Shown here: positions 17,592-27,834 of the stretch, piece after piece
Position numbering within the stretch: the first letter of the stretch is position 1
Layout of the letters: the number at the start of each line of letters is the position of its first letter
Source of the DNA: Niveibacterium sp. SC-1
GTDB lineage: Bacteria; Pseudomonadota; Gammaproteobacteria; Burkholderiales; Rhodocyclaceae
Length of the DNA: 64,000 nt
Direction of reading: 5' to 3'
Assembly (NCBI RefSeq): GCF_038235435.1
Contig: NZ_CP151275.1
Span: forward strand, 3,720,001 to 3,784,000
Made by a program: the position numbers and the translations under genes
The notes under the pieces: generated by a model
Told to the model about the DNA's origin: nothing
The model's input: the letters and a program-made list of their open reading frames with translations, nothing else
Database searches by the model: none

Positions 17592-17619
17592 TTGTCGAGC
17601 GCTCCGCCGCGAATAGAAT
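17592..17619 (+). promoter_or_regulatory. Candidate promoter of the histidine phosphatase gene
   Basis: TTGTCG at 17592-17597 and TAGAAT at 17614-17619 with a 16-base spacer, about 55 bases before the phosphatase start. The -35 box matches four and the -10 box five consensus bases. Confidence 0.45.
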
Positions 17620-17675
17620 CAGGCTTCGATACGGCCGGCAAGTAGCACGGCGCCCTTGGTCAGGAATACACCCTC

Positions 17676-18311
17676 ATGCCGACCCGTTTGTGCCTTACCC
17701 GCCACGGTGAAACCGACTGGAACCGCGAACGCCGCATCCAGGGCCACACCGACATCGCACTCAATCCCACCGGCCAGGAGCAGGCACGCCTGCTGGCCGA
17801 CGGCCTGCGTGACGAAGCCTTCGACGCGATTTACGCGAGCGACCTTACGCGCGCCTTTCAGACCGCCTCGGCCTGCGCCCAGCGCCTGGGCCTGGAAGTA
17901 CAGCCCGAACCTGCCTTGCGCGAGCGCCACTACGGCGACTTCCAGGGCCTGACCTATGCCGAGGCCGAGGTCCGCTTCCCGGACGCGTACGCGGCCTTCC
18001 ACCGGCGCGACCCTGCCGCGGAATTCCCCGGGGGTGGCGAGAGCCTGTTGCGCTTCTATGCCCGCGTCGCGCGGGTGCTCGACATGCTGGCCGACCGCCA
18101 CCGTGGCGGCACGCTGCTGGTCGTGACCCACGGCGGCGTGCTGGACATGGCGCATCGTCTGGCCTCGACACTGCCGCTGACCCACAAGCGCGACTTCGCG
18201 CTCAGCAATGCCACCATGAACTGGCTGCTGCGTGAGGACGGTCGTTGGCAGATCCTTGCCTGGGATGAACGCGCCCATCTGGACGAAACCACGGACGAGT
18301 TGCCGGGCTAA
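17676..18311 (+). CDS. Histidine phosphatase family protein (GpmB/CobC-like)
   Basis: A 211-residue branch-1 histidine phosphatase. The phospho-His motif is [10 protein letters not shown] (His about 10), the second catalytic His is in [10 protein letters not shown], and Arg and Glu residues are in [11 protein letters not shown] and [13 protein letters not shown]. The family covers alpha-ribazole-5'-phosphatase, GpmB-like enzymes and other small-molecule phosphatases; sequence alone does not choose among them. It lies just upstream of glyA on the same strand but with a 120-base gap, so it may be separately transcribed. Confidence 0.85.
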   Translation: MPTRLCLTRHGETDWNRERRIQGHTDIALNPTGQEQARLLADGLRDEAFDAIYASDLTRAFQTASACAQRLGLEVQPEPALRERHYGDFQGLTYAEAEVRFPDAYAAFHRRDPAAEFPGGGESLLRFYARVARVLDMLADRHRGGTLLVVTHGGVLDMAHRLASTLPLTHKRDFALSNATMNWLLREDGRWQILAWDERAHLDETTDELPG

Positions 18312-18432
18312 AGCGCACCAGCCGGGTTGCAGACCCGCACCCAGCCTGCCTTGGACGCAAAAAGCACGTGAAAACAAGCACCTGGGCGTGCTAGACTCGT
18401 CGTCTTTGCCCCAACTCTTGCCGGACACGTCC

Positions 18433-19680
<1,248 letters not shown>

Positions 19681-19687
19681 ACCGCAC

Positions 19688-19741
19688 GGGGCTTGGCGAA
19701 TGCGGCGCTTAGCGCTCTAATGCGTCGCATCGTCAAGCCCC
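19688..19741 (+). other. Strong stem-loop between glyA and nrdR
   Basis: Bases 19688-19695 pair perfectly with 19734-19741, and the pairing continues inward (19696-19708 with 19722-19733) with one bulged A and two G-U pairs that are favourable only in plus-strand RNA. The result is about 20 pairs with a 13-base loop. No T-run follows, so it is not a classical terminator. It could stabilise the glyA mRNA 3' end or attenuate transcription into nrdR. Confidence 0.5.
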
Positions 19742-19775
19742 GGCTCCCGGATTTCCGGACCCTCATGCCTTCACC

Positions 19776-20252
19776 ATGAAATGCCCTTTCTGCGGCACCC
19801 CCTCCACGCAAGTCACCGACACGCGTGAGAACGATGAAGGCGATATCGTCCGGCGCCGGCGCCGCTGCCTCCACTGCGACAAGCGATTCACGACCTACGA
19901 GCGCATCGAACTCAAGATGCCCCAGGTCGTAAAGCGCAACGGCAGTCGCAGCGAATACGACTCCGAGAAACTGATGGCGAGCATGAAGCTCGCGCTGCGC
20001 AAGCGGCCGGTCACGGTCGACAGCGTGGAAGCGGCTGTCAGCCGCATCGAGGAAAAGCTGCTCTCCCTGGGCGAGCGCGAAGTCCCGACCGAAAAACTCG
20101 GCGAGCTCGTGATGCGCGAACTCAAGCGCCTGGACAAGATCGCCTATATCCGCTTTGCCTCCGTCTATCGCAACTTCGAGGACGCCGAGGAATTCTCCGA
20201 AGTGATCCGCGAGGTCACGCGGCCGCGTGCGCCGACACGCAGCAAGACCTGA
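19776..20252 (+). CDS. nrdR: Transcriptional repressor NrdR
   Basis: A 158-residue protein with the N-terminal zinc ribbon (MKCPFCGT, then [17 protein letters not shown]) and a central ATP-cone ([20 protein letters not shown]). It represses ribonucleotide reductase genes by binding NrdR boxes when dATP is high. All four zinc Cys are present. It lies between glyA and ribD; the longer gap to glyA holds a strong stem-loop. Confidence 0.96.
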   Translation: MKCPFCGTPSTQVTDTRENDEGDIVRRRRRCLHCDKRFTTYERIELKMPQVVKRNGSRSEYDSEKLMASMKLALRKRPVTVDSVEAAVSRIEEKLLSLGEREVPTEKLGELVMRELKRLDKIAYIRFASVYRNFEDAEEFSEVIREVTRPRAPTRSKT

Positions 20253-20276
20253 GCGCAGGACGCCGCTCGGGTGACG

Positions 20277-21368
20277 ATGCCCTTCTCCGCCGATGACCAT
20301 GCCTGGATGGCCCACGCGCTGCAGCGCGCAGAACGCGGCCTGACCACCACCTCGCCCAATCCGCGCGTCGGTTGCGTGATCGTGCGCGACGGCCAGGTAT
20401 TGGGCGAAGGCTGGACCCAGCCTGCCGGCCAGAATCATGCGGAAATCGAAGCCCTGGAAGACGCGGCCCAGCGCGGCGTCGATGTACGCGGCGCCACCGC
20501 CTACGTCACGCTGGAACCGTGCTCGCACTACGGACGCACACCACCTTGCGCCAAGGCCTTGATCGCGGCGGGCCTGGCACGCGTTGTCTCGGCGATGGAA
20601 GACCCGAATCCGCTGGTCGCCGGCAAGGGCCTCGCGATGCTGCGCGAAGCGGGCATCGCCACCCAGAGTGGCTTGCTCGCCGACGCCGCACATGAACTGA
20701 ACATCGGCTTCTTCCGTCGCATGCGCGAAGGCCGGCCCTGGGTACGCCTGAAGATCGCGGCGAGCCTGGACGGCCGCACCGCGCTCGCCAACGGCGAAAG
20801 CCAGTGGATCACCGGCGAGGCCGCGCGCCTGGACGTGCAGCGCCTGCGCGCGCGCGCCTGCAGCGTGCTCACCGGCGTGGGCACCGTGCTCGCGGACGAT
20901 CCGCAGCTCAATGTCCGGGCCTTCTCCACCCGCCGCCAGCCTCGCCGTGTGATCCTCGACTCACACCTGCGTACGCCGCCGGGCGCCAAGATCCTGCAAG
21001 GCGGCGCGCTGATCGTCTGTGCCGATGACCAGGCGCCGGGCGCCGACGCCTTGCGGGGCGCGGGGGCCGAACTGCTCGCGCTGCCCGGCGCCGATGGCCG
21101 GATCGATCTCGCCGCCCTGATGCCGATCCTCGCGCAACGCGGCACCAACGAACTGATGGTGGAAGCCGGCGCCACCGTGTGCGGCGCCTTCATCGCCGCC
21201 GGACTCGCCGACGAGCTCGTCCTCTACATGGCGCCCAGCTTGCTCGGTAGCGACGCGCGCTCCATGCTGGTCATGCCCTCTCCCGCCGCGATGGCTGCAG
21301 TACAGAAGCTGCGCTGGTTCGACATGCGTAAGGTCGGCGAGGACCTGCGCCTCACGCTGCGCGCCTGA
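20277..21368 (+). CDS. ribD: Bifunctional riboflavin biosynthesis protein RibD
   Basis: A 363-residue two-domain enzyme: an N-terminal deaminase with zinc motif NHAEIEALEDA and TLEPCSHYGRTPPCAKAL, and a C-terminal reductase domain from about residue 145 (PWVRLKIAASLDGRTAL, then NELMVEAGATVCGAF). It carries out the deamination and reduction steps after GTP cyclohydrolase II. An in-frame GTG at 20271 is an alternative start. It follows nrdR by about 20 bases. No ribE/ribBA gene follows; a MoaD-like gene converges on it. Confidence 0.95.
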   Translation: MPFSADDHAWMAHALQRAERGLTTTSPNPRVGCVIVRDGQVLGEGWTQPAGQNHAEIEALEDAAQRGVDVRGATAYVTLEPCSHYGRTPPCAKALIAAGLARVVSAMEDPNPLVAGKGLAMLREAGIATQSGLLADAAHELNIGFFRRMREGRPWVRLKIAASLDGRTALANGESQWITGEAARLDVQRLRARACSVLTGVGTVLADDPQLNVRAFSTRRQPRRVILDSHLRTPPGAKILQGGALIVCADDQAPGADALRGAGAELLALPGADGRIDLAALMPILAQRGTNELMVEAGATVCGAFIAAGLADELVLYMAPSLLGSDARSMLVMPSPAAMAAVQKLRWFDMRKVGEDLRLTLRA

Positions 21369-21389
21369 ACGCGGCACGCCCGCGATCAC

Positions 21390-21665
21390 TCAACCGCCCG
21401 AAAGGGCTGCGACCACCATCACCGTCTCGCCCTCGGCCAGCGGCTGCGCCAGCCCGGTCGCGACGGCATTGCCGACGAAGATCTTGATGTGCCGCCGAAT
21501 CGCGCCCTGCTCATCCACGATCCGGAAGCGCAGGCCCGGATGCCGCGCCTCCACGCCCGCCAGCGCATCGCGCAAGCAGGCGCCCGGCGCGAGCGTCAGC
21601 GATAGCGTGCGCTCGCCGCCCGTGTAGAGATCGAGATGCGTAGGCAGGCGGACGGTGACCCGCAT
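21390..21665 (-). CDS. MoaD/ThiS family ubiquitin-like sulfur carrier
   Basis: A 91-residue beta-grasp protein ending in Gly-Gly (VVAALSGG), the C-terminus that an E1-like enzyme adenylates and thiocarboxylates. The middle segment HIKIFVGNAV and AEGETVMVVAALSGG match the MoaD/ThiS fold. It lies four bases after the BNR-repeat gene, and a MoeB/ThiF-type E1 enzyme is encoded just upstream, so a carrier-E1 pairing is plausible. No moaE is adjacent, so a dedicated role in molybdopterin synthase is not assured; another sulfur-transfer role is possible. Confidence 0.85.
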   Translation of the reverse strand: MRVTVRLPTHLDLYTGGERTLSLTLAPGACLRDALAGVEARHPGLRFRIVDEQGAIRRHIKIFVGNAVATGLAQPLAEGETVMVVAALSGG

Positions 21666-21668
21666 CGC

Positions 21669-22790
21669 TCAGGCCGGATGCGCGGCTTCCACCGCGTAGA
21701 TCTCGGGCAAATGGCGCGCGATGCAGGTCCACGAATCCCCTTCGTCGGCGCTCGCCCAGACCTCACCGGAGGTCGTCCCGAAGTACACGCCGGCCGGCGT
21801 TTCTGCGTCGGCGCAAAGCGCCTGGCGCTTGACGGTGAGCCAGGCCTGCGTCTGTGGCAGCCCATTGCCTAGCGTCGTCCAGCTCGCACCCGCATCGCGC
21901 GAGCGCAGGACCCGCGCCCGGCCGCCGGGCGACACCCGTGGCCACACGTCGGTGGCATCCATCGGAAAGGTCCACAAGGTGTCCGGATCGCGCGGATGCA
22001 GAGCCAGCCCGAAGCCGATGTCCAGACGCGTGCCGTCGGCCTCGGCGGGCGGCGCGATGTCCTGCCAGTCGCCCCCGTCCGCATCGCGCCGGAAAAGGCC
22101 GCAGTGGTTCTGCTGGAAGAGCCGCTCGGGCCGCGCCGGATGCAGGCGCACGCAGTGCGGGTCCTGGCCGAACTCGGGATAGGGGTCGGGGAAGAAATCG
22201 GCGCGCACGCCGCGGTTGATCGGACGCCAGTCGGCGCCGGCGTCGTGCGACTCGAAGCTGCCGCCGCCGGACATCGACAGGTAGAGATGTCGCGGATCGC
22301 GCGGGTCGACCAGGATGGAGTGCAGCTTGGCGCCATCGGGCGTGCCATCCTGGTCGCCGCCGCACCAGTCGCGGCGGCTGGGATGGTCGTTGAAGCCGGC
22401 CACCGGCGCCCAGTTTGCGCCGCCGTCCTCACTGCGGAAGAGGCCTTGCGGGCTGGAGCCCGCGTACCAGACGGCAGGTTCCGAGGCATGGCCGGGGGTG
22501 AGCCAGAAGACGTGGCCGACACTGCGACCGCCCTCCTCGCGCCGGAAGGCCGGCGGCGTCGCGGCCTCTTCCCAGTGCCCGCCAAGATCCTGCGAGCGGA
22601 AGACGCTGGGCCCCAGATGCCCGGTGCTGGTCGCCAGCAGCAAGCTGCGCCGGTCGCGCGGGTCAAGCACCACGTGATAGATCACATGGCCCAAGAACTG
22701 TGGCCCTTCGAGCCGCCAGCGCTGCCTGTCGGCGCTCCTCAACAACCAGAAACCCTTGCGGGTGCCCACCAGCAGAACCGTTTCAGCCAT
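21669..22790 (-). CDS. BNR/Asp-box repeat beta-propeller protein
   Basis: A 373-residue protein with five clear Asp-boxes (SxDxGxxW) at about residues 66-73, 120-127, 181-188, 297-304 and 347-354, plus a degenerate one near 234-242, so it is a sialidase/sortilin-type beta-propeller. No signal peptide is seen, so it is probably cytoplasmic. The catalytic Arg triad and Tyr of true sialidases are not evident, so an exo-sialidase label would be unsafe. It is sandwiched between a MoeB-like E1 and a MoaD-like carrier gene on the same strand; what it does there is unknown. Confidence 0.85.
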   Translation of the reverse strand: MAETVLLVGTRKGFWLLRSADRQRWRLEGPQFLGHVIYHVVLDPRDRRSLLLATSTGHLGPSVFRSQDLGGHWEEAATPPAFRREEGGRSVGHVFWLTPGHASEPAVWYAGSSPQGLFRSEDGGANWAPVAGFNDHPSRRDWCGGDQDGTPDGAKLHSILVDPRDPRHLYLSMSGGGSFESHDAGADWRPINRGVRADFFPDPYPEFGQDPHCVRLHPARPERLFQQNHCGLFRRDADGGDWQDIAPPAEADGTRLDIGFGLALHPRDPDTLWTFPMDATDVWPRVSPGGRARVLRSRDAGASWTTLGNGLPQTQAWLTVKRQALCADAETPAGVYFGTTSGEVWASADEGDSWTCIARHLPEIYAVEAAHPA

Positions 22791-22830
22791 CGCCGCACTC
22801 TCCTCAGGTCACGGCGATGGCGCCAAGCTT

Positions 22831-23580
22831 TCAGCGTCGGCCGCAGACGGGGCAATCCGGATCGCGAGGATAGCGCAGCTCGCGCCACTTCATCTCGAGC
22901 GCGTCGAGCAGCAACAGGCGGCTCACCAGGGGCTCGCCGCAGCCCGCGAGCAGCTTCAGCGCCTCGGCGGCCTGGGTCGCGCCGACGATACCGGTCAGCG
23001 GGGCAAAGACGCCCGTCACGGCGCAGCGCAGCTCCTCCAGTTCCTCGCCCTCGGGAAAGAGGCAGTGGTAGCACGGCGCATCCTCGCGGCGCAGGTCGAA
23101 GACACTGATCTGCCCGTCGAAGCGGATCGCCGCGCCAGAGACCAGGGGCTTGCGCGCCGCGACACAGGCGCGATTGACCGCATGGCGGGTGGCGAAGTTA
23201 TCGCAGCAGTCCAGAACCAGGTCCGCGCGCGCGACCTCCTCCGCCAGAACCTCGCCCTCCAGGCGCTGATGCAGGGCCACGATCTCGATCTCCGGATTGA
23301 GCGCCTGCAAGGCCTCGCGGCCGGAGGCGACCTTGGGCTGTCCGACGCGTGCCTGGGTGTGGAGGATCTGTCGCTGCAGATTGGTGAGATCGACTTCGTC
23401 GCCGTCCGCCAGCACCAGTGTGCCGACGCCGGCCGAGGCGAGATAGAGCGCGGCAGGCGAACCCAGACCCCCTGCGCCGACGACCAGCACCCGCGCGGCG
23501 CAGATCGCCTCCTGCCCTTCGATACCCAGTTCGGGCAAGAGGATATGGCGGGAATAGCGCAGGAGTTGCTCGTCGTTCAT
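22831..23580 (-). CDS. moeB: ThiF/MoeB family adenylyltransferase (E1-like)
   Basis: A 249-residue E1-like enzyme: nucleotide-binding VLVVGAGGLGSPAALYLASAG, the Arg/Asp-containing LADGDEVDLTNLQRQILH, and zinc Cys pairs CYHCLF and CPVCGRR. The helix MNDEQLLRYSRHILLPELG is the standard MoeB N-terminus, so the Met at 23580 is the start. It activates the C-terminal Gly of MoaD-like carriers for sulfur transfer. It is downstream of ctpA in the conserved gpmA-envC-ctpA-moeB run and upstream of the BNR and MoaD-like genes. It lacks a C-terminal rhodanese domain. Confidence 0.9.
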   Translation of the reverse strand: MNDEQLLRYSRHILLPELGIEGQEAICAARVLVVGAGGLGSPAALYLASAGVGTLVLADGDEVDLTNLQRQILHTQARVGQPKVASGREALQALNPEIEIVALHQRLEGEVLAEEVARADLVLDCCDNFATRHAVNRACVAARKPLVSGAAIRFDGQISVFDLRREDAPCYHCLFPEGEELEELRCAVTGVFAPLTGIVGATQAAEALKLLAGCGEPLVSRLLLLDALEMKWRELRYPRDPDCPVCGRR

Positions 23581-23702
23581 CGCTCGGTGTCTTTCCTCGT
23601 GTGGCTGCTTGCTGCCGCGAAATGGAGGTTCAAAAACGGGGGCCAGAAAAGCAAACAGGCGCTGCATGGCAGCGCCTGTTTGTCTGCCGAACCGCGAAGC
23701 GG

Positions 23703-25139
23703 TCAGCGGTTCTGCTGGACGATCTGGATGCCCTTGAGCACGTTGAGCGCCTGGCTCAGCTGATAGTCGTTCTTGCCGCCGATCTCGAAGGGCGCGATCG
23801 CTTCGGGCTCCGGCGCAGCAGGCTTGTCGCCTTCCTTGGCCGGTTTCGCGTCCTTGCCGTCATCGGCCTTGCTCGACTTGTCCGTCTTGGCCGGGCTGGC
23901 CTTGTTGGCGTCGTCCGTGGCGTTGATCAGGTGGTGCTCTAGGTCCGATTCGCGGATGCGCTGGAAAGACCCGTTGGCGGTGTCATCCACTGTGATGTCC
24001 GGCACGATGCCCTTGGCCTGGATCGAGCGGCCGCTGGGCGTGTAGTAACGCGCCGTGGTCAGCTTGATCGCGGTGTTGCCGGTCAGCGGCAGGATGCTCT
24101 GGACCGAGCCCTTGCCGAAGGTCTGGGTGCCCACCAGCACGGCGCGCTTGTGATCCTGCAGCGCGCCCGCGACGATTTCCGAGGCAGAGGCGCTGGCGCC
24201 ATTGACCAGCACCACCATCGGCATGGACTTCGCGCTGGCCGGCACGCTCTTCAGGTAGTCATCCTTGCCACCGCGCAGGTAGTCTTCCGGCGCCGCGAAG
24301 AACTTGTGGCGCGAATCGTCCGTGCGGCCGTCGGTGGAAACCACCAGCGCGCGCTGCGCCAGGAAAGCGCCCGACACGCCGACTGCGGCATGCAGCAGGC
24401 CGCCCGGATCGTTGCGCAAGTCGAGGATCAGGCTCTTCATGCCTTGCTTGTCGAGCTTGCCCAGCTCGCGCACCAGGTTGGGCGCGGTGTTTTCCTGGAA
24501 CTGCGCCACGCGCACATAACCCACGCCCGGCTCCAGCATGCGCGCCTTGACGCTCTGCACCTGGATCACTTCGCGGGTCAGCGTGAGTTCGATCGGCTTG
24601 TTCTCGCCCTTGCGCGCGATGGTCAGTTTGATCTGGCTCTTGGGTTTGCCGCGCATGCGCTTGACCGCATCCGAGAGCGACATGCCCTTCACCGGGGTTT
24701 CGTCCAGCTTGATGATCAGGTCGCCCGGACGTACGCCCGCGCGATAGGCCGGCGTGTCCTCGATCGGGGAGATCACCTTGACGAAGCCGTCTTCCATGCC
24801 GACCTCGATACCCAGCCCGCCGAACTCACCCTGGGTGCCGACTTGCAGCTCCTTGAAGGCGTCCGGATCGAGGTACGTGGAGTGCGGATCCAGGCCCGAA
24901 AGCATGCCGCTGATCGCGCCGGTGATGAGCGTCTTGTCATCGACCGGTTCGACGTAGCCCTGCTTGATGGCGTTGAAAACCTCGGCGAAGGTACGCAGCT
25001 CTTCGACCGGCAGCGGAGCTGCGACGTCCTTGTTGGCGCTGGCCGAGTAGTTGAGGGTAAGCGCCACTCCGGCGCAAACACCCGCCAGCACAAGGCCGGC
25101 CTGTTGCAGCTTGCCGCGCATCTTCGCTTTCGCTTCCAT
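23703..25139 (-). CDS. Carboxy-terminal processing protease (S41 family)
   Basis: A 478-residue periplasmic serine protease anchored by an N-terminal hydrophobic segment (AGLVLAGVCAGVALTLNYSA). A PDZ domain (about 95-170, with GGLGIEVG and AGVRPGDLIIKLDE) precedes the S41 catalytic domain: nucleophile Ser in NGASASASEIVAGALQDH and Lys in GTQTFGKGSVQ. A low-complexity Lys/Asp/Ala linker follows near 420-455, then a short conserved end. These CtpA/Prc-like proteases process peptidoglycan hydrolases or lipoproteins. The neighbour envC, which controls cell-wall amidases, fits that theme. Confidence 0.92.
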   Translation of the reverse strand: MEAKAKMRGKLQQAGLVLAGVCAGVALTLNYSASANKDVAAPLPVEELRTFAEVFNAIKQGYVEPVDDKTLITGAISGMLSGLDPHSTYLDPDAFKELQVGTQGEFGGLGIEVGMEDGFVKVISPIEDTPAYRAGVRPGDLIIKLDETPVKGMSLSDAVKRMRGKPKSQIKLTIARKGENKPIELTLTREVIQVQSVKARMLEPGVGYVRVAQFQENTAPNLVRELGKLDKQGMKSLILDLRNDPGGLLHAAVGVSGAFLAQRALVVSTDGRTDDSRHKFFAAPEDYLRGGKDDYLKSVPASAKSMPMVVLVNGASASASEIVAGALQDHKRAVLVGTQTFGKGSVQSILPLTGNTAIKLTTARYYTPSGRSIQAKGIVPDITVDDTANGSFQRIRESDLEHHLINATDDANKASPAKTDKSSKADDGKDAKPAKEGDKPAAPEPEAIAPFEIGGKNDYQLSQALNVLKGIQIVQQNR

Positions 25140-25177
25140 GAAAACCCGCTTTGAATGTAGTGATCCGGCTGACCGAT

Positions 25178-26494
25178 TCAGCGACCCGCAACCCATTTGG
25201 CGGGATCTTGCGCTTGGCCGTTGTAGCGGATTTCAAAGTATAAACCTGATTCCTCGCTGCCCCCGCTGGAACCCACGCTGGCAACGACTTCGCCGGCTTT
25301 GACCATGGCGCCGGGCGACTTGAGCAGGCCCTCGTTGTTGCCATAGATGGTCATGTAGCCACCACCATGGTCGACGATGATCAGATTGCCAAAGCCGCGC
25401 AGCCAATCGGCGTACACCACCCGACCGTCGGCCACGGCGCGGACATCGCCCGCCTCGGCGCGGATGAAGACGCCCTTCCACTGCGTCGCGCCGTCGCCGC
25501 GCGGCGCCCCGAAACGCCCCACCAGCTCGCCGCGCAGGGGCCAGCGGAGCTTGCCGCGGAGGCTGGCAAAAACCTGCTCGCCGCTGGTGGCCTCGGCCAC
25601 TGAATCGGCTCGCCCTGCGCTGGGCTCGGGCCTGGCCGGGGTCGCCACGGGCGTGCTGGCAGAAGAAGCGCTCTCGGAGGGCTTCTCCGAAGGTTTTTCT
25701 GCCGGCTTCTTCGGTGGCTGCGGCGCGGGCCGGGGCCGCGGCGGGGGCAGCTTGGCGAGGCCGTCGATCAGCCTGGACAGGCGCTTCTCGTCCTGCTTGA
25801 GGTTGGCCACTTCCTTGCGCTGGCTGCGCAGCCGCTCCTGGATCTGCGCCAGCACCTGGGCGCGCTCCTTTTGCTCGGCGAGCAGCTTGGCGTGCTCGGC
25901 ACGGCTCTCCTGCTCCAGCGCCGCGACCTCCTCGTTACGCTGACGCGCCTCGACCACCAGGGCCTCGTGCCGCTGCAGGGTCTCGCGAGCATGCTCGATC
26001 TCGGCGTGGCGGCGATCGGCGATCCGCTCCAGGTAGTAGGCATCGCGGGCCACCTGGTTGGGATCATCGGCGCCCAGGATGCGCCGCGCGCCGGCCTTGC
26101 GACCGAACACGTAGTAGGCGTAGAGCGTCTCGCCCAGCGCCTTGCGCTGGCTCTCCAGCTCCTCGGCCACGCGCGAGCGTTCGGCCTCGATGCGCGCGAC
26201 TTCCGCACTCGCCTCGGCATGGCCTTCCGCGATCTCGCGCAGACGCCGACGTGAATCCGAGATCGACTTCTCTGATTCGCGCAGCGCGTCTGCCGCCTCG
26301 CTGCGCGTGGCTTCGGCGCCTTCGATCTCGTTCTGCAGGCCGCGAATACGTTGTTTGAGATCGTCCAGGTCGGCGCGCTTCTCCTCAAGCTGCGCACTCG
26401 CGGGCTTGGGTGCGGCCGAAAGCGGACACGCAAAAAAGGCGAGAAGCGCAATCGCGCTTCCCGCCTTCAGGCTGCTACCGAGAAAGGGGCGCAA
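25178..26494 (-). CDS. envC: Murein hydrolase activator EnvC family protein (degenerate LytM)
   Basis: A 438-residue periplasmic protein: signal peptide to about residue 28, a long coiled coil (about 35-245), a Pro/Lys/Ser linker and a C-terminal M23/LytM domain (about 310-435). The zinc ligands of active LytM enzymes are replaced: the HxGxD site reads WKGVFI and the HxH site reads GLYFEIR. The domain is therefore non-catalytic, as in EnvC, which opens the amidases AmiA/AmiB at the septum. It lies between gpmA and ctpA, a conserved betaproteobacterial order. Confidence 0.9.
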   Translation of the reverse strand: MRPFLGSSLKAGSAIALLAFFACPLSAAPKPASAQLEEKRADLDDLKQRIRGLQNEIEGAEATRSEAADALRESEKSISDSRRRLREIAEGHAEASAEVARIEAERSRVAEELESQRKALGETLYAYYVFGRKAGARRILGADDPNQVARDAYYLERIADRRHAEIEHARETLQRHEALVVEARQRNEEVAALEQESRAEHAKLLAEQKERAQVLAQIQERLRSQRKEVANLKQDEKRLSRLIDGLAKLPPPRPRPAPQPPKKPAEKPSEKPSESASSASTPVATPARPEPSAGRADSVAEATSGEQVFASLRGKLRWPLRGELVGRFGAPRGDGATQWKGVFIRAEAGDVRAVADGRVVYADWLRGFGNLIIVDHGGGYMTIYGNNEGLLKSPGAMVKAGEVVASVGSSGGSEESGLYFEIRYNGQAQDPAKWVAGR

Positions 26495-26508
26495 GCGGCG
26501 TCCCGGAC

Positions 26509-27258
26509 TCAGGCCTTGGCCTTGCCTTGGTTCGCCACGGCATTCATCGCGGCCGCGATCTTTTCCGGGTCATCCAGGTAGTAGTGCTTGATCGGCTTGA
26601 GATCGGCATCCAGCTCATAGACCAGAGGCTGGGCGGTCGGGATGTTGAGCTCGAGGATCTCGGCTTCCGACATGTTGTCGAGGTACTTGATCAGGGCACG
26701 CAGGCTGTTGCCGTGGGCCGCCAGGACCACGCGCTTGCCGGCCTTGACCTGCGGCGCGATGGTTTCGAGCCAGTAGGGCACGAAACGGGCGACCGTGTCC
26801 TTGAGGCACTCGGTGCGCGGGAAGTCCTTGGCCGGCAGGTCGGCGTAGCGCGGATCGTCCAGCGTGAGGCGCTCGTCACCTTCTTCCAGGGCGGGCGGCG
26901 GCACGTCGTAGGAACGACGCCACACCTTGACCTGGTCGTCGCCGTACTTGGCGGCGGTCTCACCCTTGTCGAGGCCTTGCAGGGCGCCGTAGTGGCGCTC
27001 GTTCAGGCGCCAGGAGTGCACCACCGGCAGCCACAGCTGGTCGAGTTGCTCGAGCACGACGTTGAGCGTCTTGTTCGCGCGCTTGAGCACGGAGGTGTAG
27101 GCGAGGTCGAACGAGAAACCCTTTTCCTTGAGCAGGCGACCGGCGGCGACAGCCTCCTGTACGCCCTTCTCGGTGAGGTCCACATCGGTCCAGCCGGTGA
27201 AGCGATTCGAGAGGTTCCAGGCGGATTCGCCGTGGCGCAGCAATACGATCTTGTACAT
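26509..27258 (-). CDS. gpmA: 2,3-bisphosphoglycerate-dependent phosphoglycerate mutase
   Basis: A 249-residue dPGM: phospho-His in [10 protein letters not shown] (His about 9), [11 protein letters not shown], the catalytic Glu in [13 protein letters not shown] and the second His in [12 protein letters not shown]. It interconverts 2- and 3-phosphoglycerate in glycolysis. It heads the leftward gpmA-envC-ctpA-moeB operon. The 160-base divergent gap to the rhodanese gene contains an AT-rich TAAAAT/TATTTT stretch near 27338-27343 that may serve as a -10 box. Confidence 0.96.
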   Translation of the reverse strand: MYKIVLLRHGESAWNLSNRFTGWTDVDLTEKGVQEAVAAGRLLKEKGFSFDLAYTSVLKRANKTLNVVLEQLDQLWLPVVHSWRLNERHYGALQGLDKGETAAKYGDDQVKVWRRSYDVPPPALEEGDERLTLDDPRYADLPAKDFPRTECLKDTVARFVPYWLETIAPQVKAGKRVVLAAHGNSLRALIKYLDNMSEAEILELNIPTAQPLVYELDADLKPIKHYYLDDPEKIAAAMNAVANQGKAKA

Positions 27259-27418
27259 GGACGCTCCTGAATGAAATCAGTGGGGGAATGCGACTTTCCG
27301 GCCCGGCCGGCCTCCGACGCCTGCCGTGGGAAAATGGTATTTTATCGGATTGCGTCGCCGCCTTGCCTGCCTTGTGCAGGCGCGCTGCGACTAAACGTAG
27401 TCAGCCTTGAGCGGGATC

Positions 27419-27826
27419 ATGGAGTTCATCAAGCAAAACGTCTTCTACATCATTCTGGCGCTCACCAGCGGCGCCATGCTGATTTTCGATCTTGCCAAGA
27501 ATCGCGGCACCGGCGGCCTCTCCCCGACCGAAGCCACCTTGCTCATGAACCGCGAGAACGCCCTGGTGCTCGACGTGCGCGACGCCAAGGACTTCTCCGA
27601 AGGCCACATCCCCAACGCGCGCAACATTCCGCTGACGGAACTGGCCGGCCGGGTGGGCGAAATCTCCCGCTTCAAGAAGAAGCCGGTGGTGCTGGTCTGC
27701 CAGTCGGGTAGCCGCGCCTCGCGCGCCTCGTCCGAACTTGCCAAGGCAGGTTTCGAGAAGCTGCACAATCTTGCCGGCGGCATCGCGCTGTGGCGCAAGG
27801 ACGGCCATCCGGTCGTCAAGGCCTGA
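27419..27826 (+). CDS. Membrane-anchored rhodanese-like protein (YibN family)
   Basis: A 135-residue protein: an N-terminal transmembrane helix (QNVFYIILALTSGAMLIF) followed by a rhodanese domain with the catalytic loop Cys in VCQSGSRASRAS. The conserved LVLDVRDAKDFSEGHIPNARN strip is present. It resembles E. coli YibN, encoded beside grxC and secB as here. The ATG at 27419 is preferred over a TTG at 27407 because GAGCGGG lies just upstream of it. It probably donates sulfane sulfur at the membrane; the acceptor is unknown. Confidence 0.9.
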   Translation: MEFIKQNVFYIILALTSGAMLIFDLAKNRGTGGLSPTEATLLMNRENALVLDVRDAKDFSEGHIPNARNIPLTELAGRVGEISRFKKKPVVLVCQSGSRASRASSELAKAGFEKLHNLAGGIALWRKDGHPVVKA

Positions 27827-27834
27827 GGCGGCTC

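Noticed and set aside
21669..22790. Calling the BNR-repeat protein an exo-sialidase
   Set aside because: The Asp-boxes define the propeller fold only; no signal peptide and no evident Arg triad or catalytic Tyr support sialidase activity.
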